5,720 bases of DNA from Nitrospirae bacterium CG2_30_53_67 (GCA_001873285.1 MNYV01000066.1:1-5720); one strand, 5' to 3'; shown: positions 1 to 5,540, numbered from the stretch's first letter. Numbers and translations are program-made. The notes: generated from the sequence alone by a model not told the origin.

Positions 1-20
1 AAGAGTGGGTGAAAACATCA

Positions 21-111
21 GGGGTCAAGGGGTCAAGGATTCCAGGGGTCAAGTGAAGTGCTTTTTAAAAACTCAAGGGTCCGAGGGGTTAAGGGGCTTA
101 GGGTCCAAGTG
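21..111 (+). repeat. Degenerate octamer repeat arrays, forward orientation
   Basis: Two short arrays have an 8-bp period. The first is GGGGTCAA (21-28), GGGGTCAA (29-36), GGATTCCA (37-44), GGGGTCAA (45-52), then GTG. The second is GGGTCCGA (77-84), GGGGTTAA (85-92), GGGGCTTA (93-100), GGGTCCAA (101-108), then GTG. Both end in CAAGTG, as does the array at 5524-5558. The 19 bases at 29-47 recur exactly at 5524-5542, so this belongs to a dispersed repeat family. An octamer period does not preserve a reading frame, so the open frames across it are not genes. Function unknown. Confidence 0.85.
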
Positions 112-155
112 AAAAGCATAGAAAAAACTGAAAGGTAACAGAAATCAAAAAAACC
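112..155. other. A-rich spacer between repeat arms, no gene seen
   Basis: This A-rich stretch lies between the forward octamer arrays and the inverted ones. I see no ribosome binding site, convincing reading frame, promoter or strong hairpin. The forward arrays end CAAGTG at 111 and the reverse array begins CACTTG at 155, so the spacer is the centre of a large imperfect palindrome. By analogy with the right-hand element it may be where a small gene once sat, but nothing recognisable remains. Confidence 0.5.
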
Positions 156-222
156 ACTTGAATCCTTGAACCCTGGAACCCTTGAACCCTGGATCTCTAT
201 AGGTTCTTGAATCCTCGAACCC
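155..222 (-). repeat. Octamer repeat array, inverted orientation
   Basis: This is the reverse-complement form of the upstream arrays. It starts with CAC and continues TTGAATCC (158-165), TTGAACCC (166-173), TGGAACCC (174-181), TTGAACCC (182-189) and TGGATCTC (190-197). After a short gap come TTGAATCC (207-214) and TCGAACCC (215-222). With 21-111 it makes an imperfect inverted repeat that could fold as a hairpin in single-stranded DNA or RNA. The last units form the outer part of the long inverted repeat that bounds the gene block. Confidence 0.8.
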
Positions 223-248
223 TTCTTATCCAATAGATGGGAGAAGAA
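206..248 (+). repeat. Left copy of long imperfect inverted repeat bounding the gene block
   Basis: The reverse complement of this segment aligns with 5496-5540. The inner 12 bases, TTCTTCTCCCAT in right-hand orientation, are identical. By my hand alignment 36 of 43 aligned positions match, with one 2-base gap in an A-run. The outer part runs into octamer repeats, but the inner 20 or so bases do not resemble the octamers, so the match is more than shared repeat units. All six intact genes lie between the two copies. Confidence 0.7.
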
Positions 249-298
249 GCAAAAAAGGTTTCTCAAATGATGATCCTTTTATAAGGAGATGGATCCTT

Positions 299-1222
299 AT
301 GTCCAAAAAAATTCGTAACAACCCGCTCAACCTCCATTTAAACCGGAGAAACTTCATCAAAGGCACGGCCATGGGCATTGCCGCATCCGCTCTGCCGCTG
401 AAAAACGCGGACGCCTCGTTCTTGGACGTCTTTTTCCAGAAGCATTTCAGGGAAATGAGCAAGCAGGAGATCCAGGAGGTCCTTGACCGTTTCGAGAAAA
501 CTTATTCCGAAGAGTATGGAAAAAAGGTTTCAGTCAAGGCGACACCTCCCCTTCCGGATGTCCTCTTCGGGTATGGATTGGACCTTTCGCGCTGCATCGG
601 CTGCCGCCGCTGCGTCTATGCCTGCGTCGGGGAGAACAATCAGTCACGGGACCCGCAGATCCACTGGATTACGGTCCTTCGCTTCAAGAACGGGGAAAAA
701 TGGGTGGATCTCGAAAACTCGGAGTCCTATTACAATCCTGCCCAGGTGCCTGAGCCGGACCATTTCTATATGCCGGTGCAATGCCAACAGTGTGAGAATC
801 CGCCCTGCGTCCGGGCCTGTCCCACGCAGGCCACATGGAAGGAACCGGACGGGATCGTGGTGGTGGACTATAACTGGTGTATCGGATGCCGCTACTGCAT
901 GGCTGCCTGCCCTTACGGGGCGCGGCACTTCAACTGGGCCGAGCCGAATATCCCGCCGGACGAACTGAATCCTGAGACCCATTATCTCGGCAACCGCCCC
1001 AGATACAAGGGTGTGGTTGAAAAGTGCACCTTCTGCATCCAGAGAACCCGTGCCGGGAAGTATCCTGCCTGTGTGGAGGTCTGTCCCGTGGGGGCAAGAA
1101 AATTCGGGAATCTGCTGGATCCGAAAAGTGAGATCCGTTACTGCATCGAAAACAAGCGCGTCTTCCGCCTGAAAGAAGATTTGAATACCTATCCAAAATT
1201 TTATTACTTCTTTGCAACCTAA
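299..1222 (+). CDS. Tat-exported periplasmic ferredoxin, four [4Fe-4S] clusters (DsrO/HybA-like)
   Basis: A 307-residue electron-transfer protein predicted to act on the periplasmic side, passing electrons between a membrane quinone module and a redox partner. A twin-arginine signal is visible: NRRNFIKG at residues 15-22, a short hydrophobic stretch, and an ADA cleavage site near residue 39. Four complete cluster motifs follow: C99/C102/C105/C109, C162/C165/C170/C174, C194/C197/C200/C204, and C243/C246 with C258/C262 after an 11-residue gap. This spacing is typical of DmsB/HybA/DsrO-type subunits. No C-terminal membrane anchor is seen. The ATG has TAAGGAG (282-288) upstream. The next gene, 27 bp downstream, is the expected NrfD-type membrane partner. 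No molybdoenzyme, hydrogenase or cytochrome gene is in the window, so the exact complex is unknown. DsrO-like is the closest description, but a true Dsr role is not shown. Confidence 0.9.
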   Translation: MSKKIRNNPLNLHLNRRNFIKGTAMGIAASALPLKNADASFLDVFFQKHFREMSKQEIQEVLDRFEKTYSEEYGKKVSVKATPPLPDVLFGYGLDLSRCIGCRRCVYACVGENNQSRDPQIHWITVLRFKNGEKWVDLENSESYYNPAQVPEPDHFYMPVQCQQCENPPCVRACPTQATWKEPDGIVVVDYNWCIGCRYCMAACPYGARHFNWAEPNIPPDELNPETHYLGNRPRYKGVVEKCTFCIQRTRAGKYPACVEVCPVGARKFGNLLDPKSEIRYCIENKRVFRLKEDLNTYPKFYYFFAT

Positions 1223-1249
1223 ACATTTTTTGGACGAGAGGAAACAGCG

Positions 1250-2476
1250 ATGGCTGAAATCATCCGAAACTTTTTCAAGGCATTGAAACAGATCACCATC
1301 GGGGACCGAAAATATTACATGTGGCTCGCGTTCCTCGGCTTCTTCATCTTCATAGGCCTGGCGGCCTACTTCCAGCAGATCAATCGGGGACTGATCGTCA
1401 CGGCCATGAGGGATCAGGTCTCCTGGGGGCTCTACATCTCCAACTTCACCTTCCTCGTGGGTGTGGCCGCTGCAGCGGTGGTCCTGGTCGTCCCGGCTTA
1501 CATCTACAACTTCAAACCCATCAAGGAGATCGCCATTCTCGGGGAGATGCTCGCCACCACGGCGGTCATCCTCTGCATTCTCTTTGTCATGGTGGACCTG
1601 GGGCAGCCCACACGGATCTGGCACATCCTCCCTTTTATCGGCGCCATGAACTTTCCGAGTTCTCTCCTGGCGTGGGACGTGGTGGTCCTCTCCGGCTATC
1701 TCATCATCAATTTGACCATCTTTCTTTACGCGCTCTATAAGCTTTCTCTGGGCAAGGAGTACAGCCTTCAACTCATTGCGCCCCTCATCATCCTTTCCAT
1801 CCCCTGGGCCGTGGGAATCCACACGGTCACGGCCTTTCTCTATAACGGCCTATCGGCCCGGCCCTACTGGAACGCTTCGATCCTGGCGCCGAGATTCCTG
1901 GCCTCGGCCTTCTGCTCGGGTCCCGCGATCATGCTGATTCTCTTCCAGATCATCCGCAAGGTCTCGCGTATTGATATCGAAGACAAGGCCATCTTCAAGA
2001 TTGCGGAACTCATCGCCTATGCCATGTGTCTCAACCTCTTCCTCTTCGGGGCGGAGGTCTTCAAAGAGTTCTATTCCGGAAGCATCCATCTGGCTCCCAT
2101 GAAGTACCTCTTCTTCGGGCTTCACGGCCATACCAGCATGGTCCCCTGGATGTGGTGGTCCGTAATCCTGAACATCACCGCTCTTGTCCTCTTTCTGACC
2201 CCCAGTACCCGTGAGAATTTCCTCACCCTCAATACCGCGTGTATCTGCATGTTGATGGGGATCTACATCGAGAAAGGGATGGGCGTCGTGGTCCCGGGCT
2301 TTGTGCCTACAACCCTCGGAGAGATCTATGAATACTCACCGACCAATTATGAAATCCTGATTACCATGGGGATCTGGGCCCTCGGCGCCTTGATTTACAC
2401 CCTGATGCTGAAATTCGCCATCCCTGTTTACACCGGCGAACTTCGCTTCGAGTCCAAAAAAAACAAAACTGCTTAG
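1250..2476 (+). CDS. NrfD/PsrC-family membrane subunit, DsrP-like quinone-interacting protein
   Basis: A 408-residue integral membrane protein with about ten hydrophobic segments (roughly 22-42, 60-88, 95-116, 143-165, 172-198, 210-238, 250-272, 285-316, 323-340, 368-390). The length and helix number fit the long DsrP/HmcC branch of the NrfD family better than the shorter eight-helix PsrC/NrfD type. Family-like features are WGLYISNF near 59-66, DLGQPTRIWH at 116-125, an acidic GAEVFKEFY at 267-275, and a final helix after SPTNYE at 363-368. Members of this family bind quinol or quinone and exchange electrons with a periplasmic ferredoxin subunit, here encoded just upstream. GAGG at 1238-1241 sits 8 bases before the ATG. 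No haem ligand pattern is assigned. This pair very likely forms one complex. Whether it oxidises quinol or reduces quinone cannot be told from sequence. Confidence 0.9.
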   Translation: MAEIIRNFFKALKQITIGDRKYYMWLAFLGFFIFIGLAAYFQQINRGLIVTAMRDQVSWGLYISNFTFLVGVAAAAVVLVVPAYIYNFKPIKEIAILGEMLATTAVILCILFVMVDLGQPTRIWHILPFIGAMNFPSSLLAWDVVVLSGYLIINLTIFLYALYKLSLGKEYSLQLIAPLIILSIPWAVGIHTVTAFLYNGLSARPYWNASILAPRFLASAFCSGPAIMLILFQIIRKVSRIDIEDKAIFKIAELIAYAMCLNLFLFGAEVFKEFYSGSIHLAPMKYLFFGLHGHTSMVPWMWWSVILNITALVLFLTPSTRENFLTLNTACICMLMGIYIEKGMGVVVPGFVPTTLGEIYEYSPTNYEILITMGIWALGALIYTLMLKFAIPVYTGELRFESKKNKTA

Positions 2477-2529
2477 ATATCAGTTCGTTTCATGAGAAAA
2501 ATATTTTTTATTGAATTATTATTTTTCTA

Positions 2530-2558
2530 TTGACAATGATTTTCAATTTCAGTATTAT
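2530..2558 (+). promoter_or_regulatory. Sigma70-type promoter of the fur gene
   Basis: TTGACA at 2530-2535 is a perfect -35 element. A 17-base spacer is followed by TATTAT at 2553-2558 (5 of 6 to TATAAT). Transcription would start near 2565, giving a leader of about 30 bases that includes the ribosome site GGAG at 2585-2588. The surrounding 2477-2560 region is AT-rich. It separates the regulator from the NrfD gene and supports independent transcription. Confidence 0.8.
2532..2550 (+). promoter_or_regulatory. Fur box in the fur promoter
   Basis: The 19 bases GACAATGATTTTCAATTTC match the classical Fur box GATAATGATAATCATTATC at 14 of 19 positions by direct comparison. The site starts inside the -35 element and fills the spacer, so a bound repressor would block RNA polymerase. 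This predicts iron-dependent autoregulation of the downstream Fur-family gene, which is common in the family. Confidence 0.75.
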
Positions 2559-2596
2559 CTGTATAAACAGACTGTTTCAATTTTGGAGAAATCCCC

Positions 2597-3028
2597 TTGT
2601 TGAAGAAGATGCTCGAGCAATTCCAGAATTATCTCTCATCCAAAGGCCTGCGCATGACCGGTCAACGGGAGCTGATCGCCCGCACCTTTTTTGAAAACCA
2701 GGGGCATATGGGCGCCGAAGAACTCCATCATCGTGTTCAGAAGATCTCCACCCAAGTCGGCTATGCCACGGTCTACCGCACTTTAAAACTTCTCTCGGAC
2801 GCCGGTCTCGCCGCCGGCAGGAGCTTCGGCGGCGGTTTTACCCGTTATGAACCGGACAACCAGATTGAGCACCACGACCATCTGATCTGCACCCGATGCG
2901 GCAGGATCATCGAATTTGAAAACGACCGCATCGAATCGCTTCAGAAATCCGTTGCCGGTCAATACCGGTTCAAAGTCACACATCACGTCATGGAGCTTTA
3001 CGGCGTTTGCAGCAAGTGCCGTTCTTAG
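2597..3028 (+). CDS. fur: Fur-family ferric uptake regulator
   Basis: A 143-residue metal-dependent repressor. The N-terminal winged helix includes the recognition helix motif YATVYRTLKLL at residues 56-66. The C-terminal dimerisation and metal domain has HHDH at 92-95 and two Cys pairs, C98/C101 and C138/C141, forming the usual structural zinc site. H37 is also present at the position used by Fur/PerR proteins for the regulatory metal. The start is TTG: GGAG at 2585-2588 is 8 bases upstream, and the first in-frame ATG (2609) is too far from it. A second TTG follows directly at 2600, so the start could be one codon later. Fur boxes in its own promoter and before the next gene favour iron sensing over Zur, PerR or Nur, though peroxide sensing is not excluded by sequence alone. 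Confidence 0.9.
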   Translation: MLKKMLEQFQNYLSSKGLRMTGQRELIARTFFENQGHMGAEELHHRVQKISTQVGYATVYRTLKLLSDAGLAAGRSFGGGFTRYEPDNQIEHHDHLICTRCGRIIEFENDRIESLQKSVAGQYRFKVTHHVMELYGVCSKCRS

Positions 3029-3035
3029 TTTTTTT
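3000..3035 (+). terminator. Possible weak intrinsic terminator at the end of fur
   Basis: A hairpin of about 9 bp (3000-3008 with 3014-3022, two G-U pairs, loop GCAGC) lies in the last codons of the gene. After a 6-base gap it is followed by seven T residues at 3029-3035. The stem is partly wobble-paired and the T-run is displaced, so efficiency is doubtful. It would help separate fur from the porin operon, which has its own promoter. Confidence 0.3.
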
Positions 3036-3044
3036 ATTCTATTT

Positions 3045-3072
3045 TTGATAATGATTTTCATTATCTTATAAT
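3045..3072 (+). promoter_or_regulatory. Sigma70-type promoter of the porin/flavoprotein operon
   Basis: TTGATA at 3045-3050 (5 of 6 to TTGACA), a 16-base spacer and a perfect TATAAT at 3067-3072. The expected start point, about 3078-3080, falls on the GGAGG ribosome site of the first ATG (3088). Transcripts from this promoter would therefore be almost leaderless for that start, which affects the choice of porin start. GATAAT at 3047-3052 could act as an alternative -10, but its -35 is poor. Confidence 0.7.
3047..3065 (+). promoter_or_regulatory. Near-consensus Fur box before the porin operon
   Basis: GATAATGATTTTCATTATC matches the classical 19-base Fur box at 17 of 19 positions and is almost perfectly palindromic. 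It occupies the same place in its promoter as the fur site: it begins at the third base of the -35 hexamer and covers the spacer. It is the stronger of the two sites and predicts that the downstream operon is repressed when iron is sufficient. Confidence 0.9.
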
Positions 3073-3087
3073 CATGGAGGTCTCGAT

Positions 3088-4347
3088 ATGTCTTTCATAA
3101 ATAAATCAGGAGAGGTCAGAGTGTCCGCATATCCCGCATCCAAGGTGATGCCGTCCGTACCCAGCTTATCCGTTTCGGGATCTGTGCCGGCATCTATAAT
3201 GAGAATCACCAAGAATATGATCTTCATCTTTTTACTCATTCTGATCTCTGCCGTCCCTGCTTTTGCGGACAGGCTTTCCGACATGGAAGAGAAAATCGAA
3301 CACCTCACAAATGAACTGGAGGAGTTAAAGATGGAACGCACCGAGGATGAATCCAAGATCCACTTCCACGGTTATGGCGAGCTGCACTACAACGCCATTG
3401 AAAGTGACGAGAATGAGATGGACATGCATCGAATGGTGATCGGCCTGACCTACAGCTTCACGGATCGGATTATCCTCGACGCAGAGGTGGATTTTGAGCA
3501 TGCCGCTCAGGAAATGGAACTTGAATTTGCACACCTTGACTTCCTGATCAACGACGCATTCAACATCCGTGCCGGCGCCATCCTGATGCCGGTAGGGTAC
3601 CTGAACGAGTATCACGAACCGCCGCTTTTCTACAGCGTGGAGCGGCCTTATGTCCAGAAGTACCTCATTCCCACTTCATGGCAGGAGGGAGGCGCCGGAA
3701 TCTTCGGTGAGATCATGCCGGGACTCCGTTACCGAGCCTACATCGTAGGCGGTTTGGATGCATCCGGCTTTACTGCAAAAGACGGCATCCGAAAGGGAAG
3801 GCAGAAGGTGTCAGAGGCCAAGGCCGAGGACCTCGCTTTTGTGGGGAGACTGGAGTATGTGGGCCTGCCCGGCCTCCATCTGGGGGCTTCCTTTTATACC
3901 GGCGGGGCTGCGCAGGACGATCCCTCCCTGGGAGACGCAGACGTCACCCTGGCCGAAGTGGACGGCAAATACCGCATCGGCAATCTGGAACTGATCGGGC
4001 TCTATACCCGGACCGATATCGGCGATACGGACAAGATTTTTGCCGCAACCGGCCAGGCCGTGGGCGAAGAACAGACAGGCTGGTATACTGAGGCCGCCTA
4101 CCACATTCCGTTTTCATCGTCCAAGAAGGAGTTGGTCGTCTTTGCCCGGCGTGAAGAATTCGATACGCAAAAGGAGCTGAGTTCCGGCCTCACCAAGGAT
4201 CCCGCCAATGACCGGGAGGTTACGACCACGGGGCTGGCCTACTATCCCATACCCGAAGTGGCGATCAAAGCTGATTATGAGATGTGGAAAGACGGGACAG
4301 AAAATGACTTCAATGTGTTTAACCTCGGCGCAACGTATATGTTCTAA
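3088..4347 (+). CDS. Fur-controlled outer-membrane porin-like beta-barrel protein
   Basis: A 419-residue frame. From residue 38 a clear signal peptide runs to AFA at 58-60, followed by a charged heptad-like coiled-coil stretch (about 61-90). From about 91 there are alternating polar/hydrophobic strands typical of a beta-barrel, ending in aromatic-terminated LGATYMF, the usual outer-membrane assembly signal. The architecture (signal, short coiled coil, barrel) resembles porins of the phosphate-selective OprO/OprP type, but substrate and exact family are not identified. No TonB box or plug domain is seen, so it is not a classical siderophore receptor. Start choice is open: ATG 3088 has GGAGG at 7 bases; GTG 3121 has AGGAGAGG at 3108-3115; ATG 3199 begins the signal peptide directly but lacks a good ribosome site. 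A near-consensus Fur box lies just upstream, implying induction by iron limitation. Confidence 0.8.
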   Translation: MSFINKSGEVRVSAYPASKVMPSVPSLSVSGSVPASIMRITKNMIFIFLLILISAVPAFADRLSDMEEKIEHLTNELEELKMERTEDESKIHFHGYGELHYNAIESDENEMDMHRMVIGLTYSFTDRIILDAEVDFEHAAQEMELEFAHLDFLINDAFNIRAGAILMPVGYLNEYHEPPLFYSVERPYVQKYLIPTSWQEGGAGIFGEIMPGLRYRAYIVGGLDASGFTAKDGIRKGRQKVSEAKAEDLAFVGRLEYVGLPGLHLGASFYTGGAAQDDPSLGDADVTLAEVDGKYRIGNLELIGLYTRTDIGDTDKIFAATGQAVGEEQTGWYTEAAYHIPFSSSKKELVVFARREEFDTQKELSSGLTKDPANDREVTTTGLAYYPIPEVAIKADYEMWKDGTENDFNVFNLGATYMF

Positions 4348-4377
4348 ACCATTATGATGGCAGACCTCTGCTACAGG

Positions 4378-4413
4378 GAGAGGCAGGCGCTTTGCTGCCG
4401 ATCTCTGCGGCAG
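4378..4413 (+). promoter_or_regulatory. Two mutually exclusive RNA hairpins before the FMN-protein gene
   Basis: The 84-base gap between porin and FMN-protein genes contains overlapping inverted repeats. Hairpin A pairs 4378-4386 with 4395-4405 (9 bp, bulge at 4400-4401). Hairpin B pairs CTGCCG 4395-4400 with CGGCAG 4408-4413. They share 4395-4400, so only one can form. Hairpin B ends 7 bases before the ribosome site GAGG (4421-4424). A run of A, not T, follows, so it is not an intrinsic terminator. It may stabilise the transcript or tune translation. Confidence 0.35.
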
Positions 4414-4431
4414 AAAAAATGAGGAAACCGA

Positions 4432-5004
4432 ATGAATCAAGCAATGGCTGTTCACATATCATTTTCGACATTGTTCACCCTTGTTTTAGGGTGCACTCTC
4501 GTTTCCGAGGGCCGGGCCGAGGTCTATTTAACCCAGGAGCAGGCTTTGAAGATCGCCTTCCCCAAAGCCGAAGAGATCGAAACGGTTACGCTTTCCTTAG
4601 ACCGGGAACTTAAAATACGTATTGAGAAGCGGGCACAAACTCCCGTCCGCTTCTCAGAAATACCTGTCTATATTGGGAGGACTCAAGGGCAGCCGATTGG
4701 ATATGCCATGATCCACGATGTCAAAGGCAAGGCCCGCCCCATCACCTATATGGTGGTGATCAACCCGCAGGGCCGGGCGGCGCGCGTAGAAATCCTGGCT
4801 TATCGGGAATCCCATGGCTATGAAGTCCGCTATCCGTCTTTCCTCAAGCAGTTCTTCGGGAAGTCGCTCGCGGATCCGATCCGAAACCATCAGGATATTC
4901 TAAACATCAGCGGGGCCACGATCTCCTGCCGGGCCATTGCCGACGGAGTCAGGCTCCTGCTCGGGGTGTGGGAGGAATTCTACGGCAAGGAGGTTGTCCC
5001 ATGA
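4432..5004 (+). CDS. Exported FMN-binding protein with covalent flavinylation motif (NqrC/RnfG-like domain)
   Basis: A 190-residue protein with a hydrophobic N-terminal export signal (about 7-28). It could be cut after GRA (27-29) or, less surely, be a lipoprotein at C21 (VLGC). The C-terminal half fits the small FMN-binding domain found in NqrC, RnfG and many extracytosolic flavoproteins. QPIGYAMIHDVKG (87-99) and ITYMVVINPQGRAARVEIL (104-122) form the sheet region, and D155 precedes S160-G161-A162-T163. In characterised members the Thr of SGAT receives FMN through a phosphoester bond made by the transferase ApbE; no apbE gene is in the window. GAGG at 4421-4424 supports the ATG. The stop overlaps the next start (ATGA, 5001-5004), so the two products are probably translationally coupled partners. 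Expected role: a one- or two-electron flavin carrier in the periplasm or on the membrane face. Confidence 0.85.
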   Translation: MNQAMAVHISFSTLFTLVLGCTLVSEGRAEVYLTQEQALKIAFPKAEEIETVTLSLDRELKIRIEKRAQTPVRFSEIPVYIGRTQGQPIGYAMIHDVKGKARPITYMVVINPQGRAARVEILAYRESHGYEVRYPSFLKQFFGKSLADPIRNHQDILNISGATISCRAIADGVRLLLGVWEEFYGKEVVP

Positions 5005-5489
5005 AACCCCTGAATGGCAACGGACCCAATCCGGCCCTCAAGGCAGCAACGGGATTCCTGCTGCTCTTTCTCCTGTCCGGCATCCTTGTTTCGGTCGCAC
5101 ATGGAATCCAGAAGATCGGCTTTCTGCCGGAGACGGTTTCGGCCCACTACCTGGGATCAGACGAGGCCATGGTCTACCCCAAGGAGCTTCCGGAATTGAT
5201 GGAGTCCACCCACGTTCATCTCTTCATGATCCCCCTGGTCTTTTATATCCTCTGCCATCTTTTTGCCCAGACCCGGGTCTCCAAGAGATGGAAGATCACG
5301 GTGATCGTCCTGACCTTCGCCAACATCGCCGGGACCCTGGTCACCCCGTACCTTATCCGGTTCGTCTCTTCCGGTTTTTCCTGGCTGGTTCCCTTTCATG
5401 ACGCGGTCTTCGTCCTCTCCGCTCTCTTGCTCACCTTCGAGCCTCTGCGCGCTATCTTTCAAAACAGGGGCTGCGGTTCCGGAGAATAA
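5001..5489 (+). CDS. Four-helix membrane protein of unknown family, histidine-rich, coupled to the FMN protein
   Basis: A 162-residue integral membrane protein with four hydrophobic segments near residues 14-33, 70-90, 97-118 and 128-146. Basic residues in the 92-98 loop and the C-terminus, with an acidic 44-68 loop, predict both ends in the cytoplasm. Histidines H34, H71, H73 and H133 fall at the predicted periplasmic ends of helices 1, 2 and 4, and H86 lies near the inner end of helix 2. Such placement would suit a b-type haem or metal site, but I do not recognise the family and no haem motif is proven. The start is ATG 5001, with AAGGAGG at 4987-4993 spaced 7 bases. The upstream in-frame ATG at 4968 lies inside the flavoprotein gene without that spacing. 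The ATGA overlap suggests it anchors the flavoprotein or exchanges electrons with it. Confidence 0.8.
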   Translation: MKPLNGNGPNPALKAATGFLLLFLLSGILVSVAHGIQKIGFLPETVSAHYLGSDEAMVYPKELPELMESTHVHLFMIPLVFYILCHLFAQTRVSKRWKITVIVLTFANIAGTLVTPYLIRFVSSGFSWLVPFHDAVFVLSALLLTFEPLRAIFQNRGCGSGE

Positions 5490-5495
5490 ATATGG

Positions 5496-5540
5496 TTCTT
5501 CTCCCATTTAGTGGGTAAAAAAAGGGGTCAAGGATTCCAG
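5496..5540 (-). repeat. Right copy of long imperfect inverted repeat bounding the gene block
   Basis: This aligns with the reverse complement of 206-248: 12 identical bases at the inner end, 36 of 43 aligned positions overall, and two extra A residues in the A-run at 5517-5523. It begins 6 bases after the stop codon of the last gene. No strong stem followed by T residues is seen here, so it does not look like a conventional terminator for the operon. Confidence 0.7.

Noticed and set aside
160-203. Promoter for the ferredoxin gene in the repeats (TTGAAC with TATAGG)
   Set aside because: The spacings are 10 or 26 bases, neither acceptable. TTGAAC is part of the octamer, so its presence carries no information.
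21-222. CRISPR array
   Set aside because: Units are 8 bp, contiguous, without spacers and in both orientations. No cas-like gene is present.
33-266. 77-codon - strand frame in the left repeat region
   Set aside because: Its sequence is a translation of the octamer repeats with a low-complexity middle. There is no family resemblance and no convincing ribosome site.
644-1822. 392-codon open frame on the - strand opposite the ferredoxin and NrfD genes
   Set aside because: It is rich in Asp, Glu, Arg, Gly and His in the manner of antisense shadows, and it spans two well-supported genes. The cysteine motifs and membrane helices are on the + strand.
2477-2529. Intrinsic terminator after the NrfD gene
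   Set aside because: Only an AT-rich palindrome (AAAAATATTTTT-like) is present, with no G+C stem. It is more likely the AT-rich upstream part of the fur promoter.
3072-3356. 94-codon - strand frame over the porin N-terminus
   Set aside because: It has a hydrophobic stretch only because the signal peptide region reads hydrophobic on both strands. It lacks a ribosome site and ends in the Fur-box promoter region.
4392-4613. 73-codon + strand frame overlapping the flavoprotein start
   Set aside because: It is out of frame with the flavoprotein, shows no family features, and is a shadow of the supported gene.
5481-5504. GGAGAA/TTCTCC hairpin as terminator of the last operon
   Set aside because: Six pairs with a 12-base loop and no following T-run. 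The right half belongs to the long inverted repeat.
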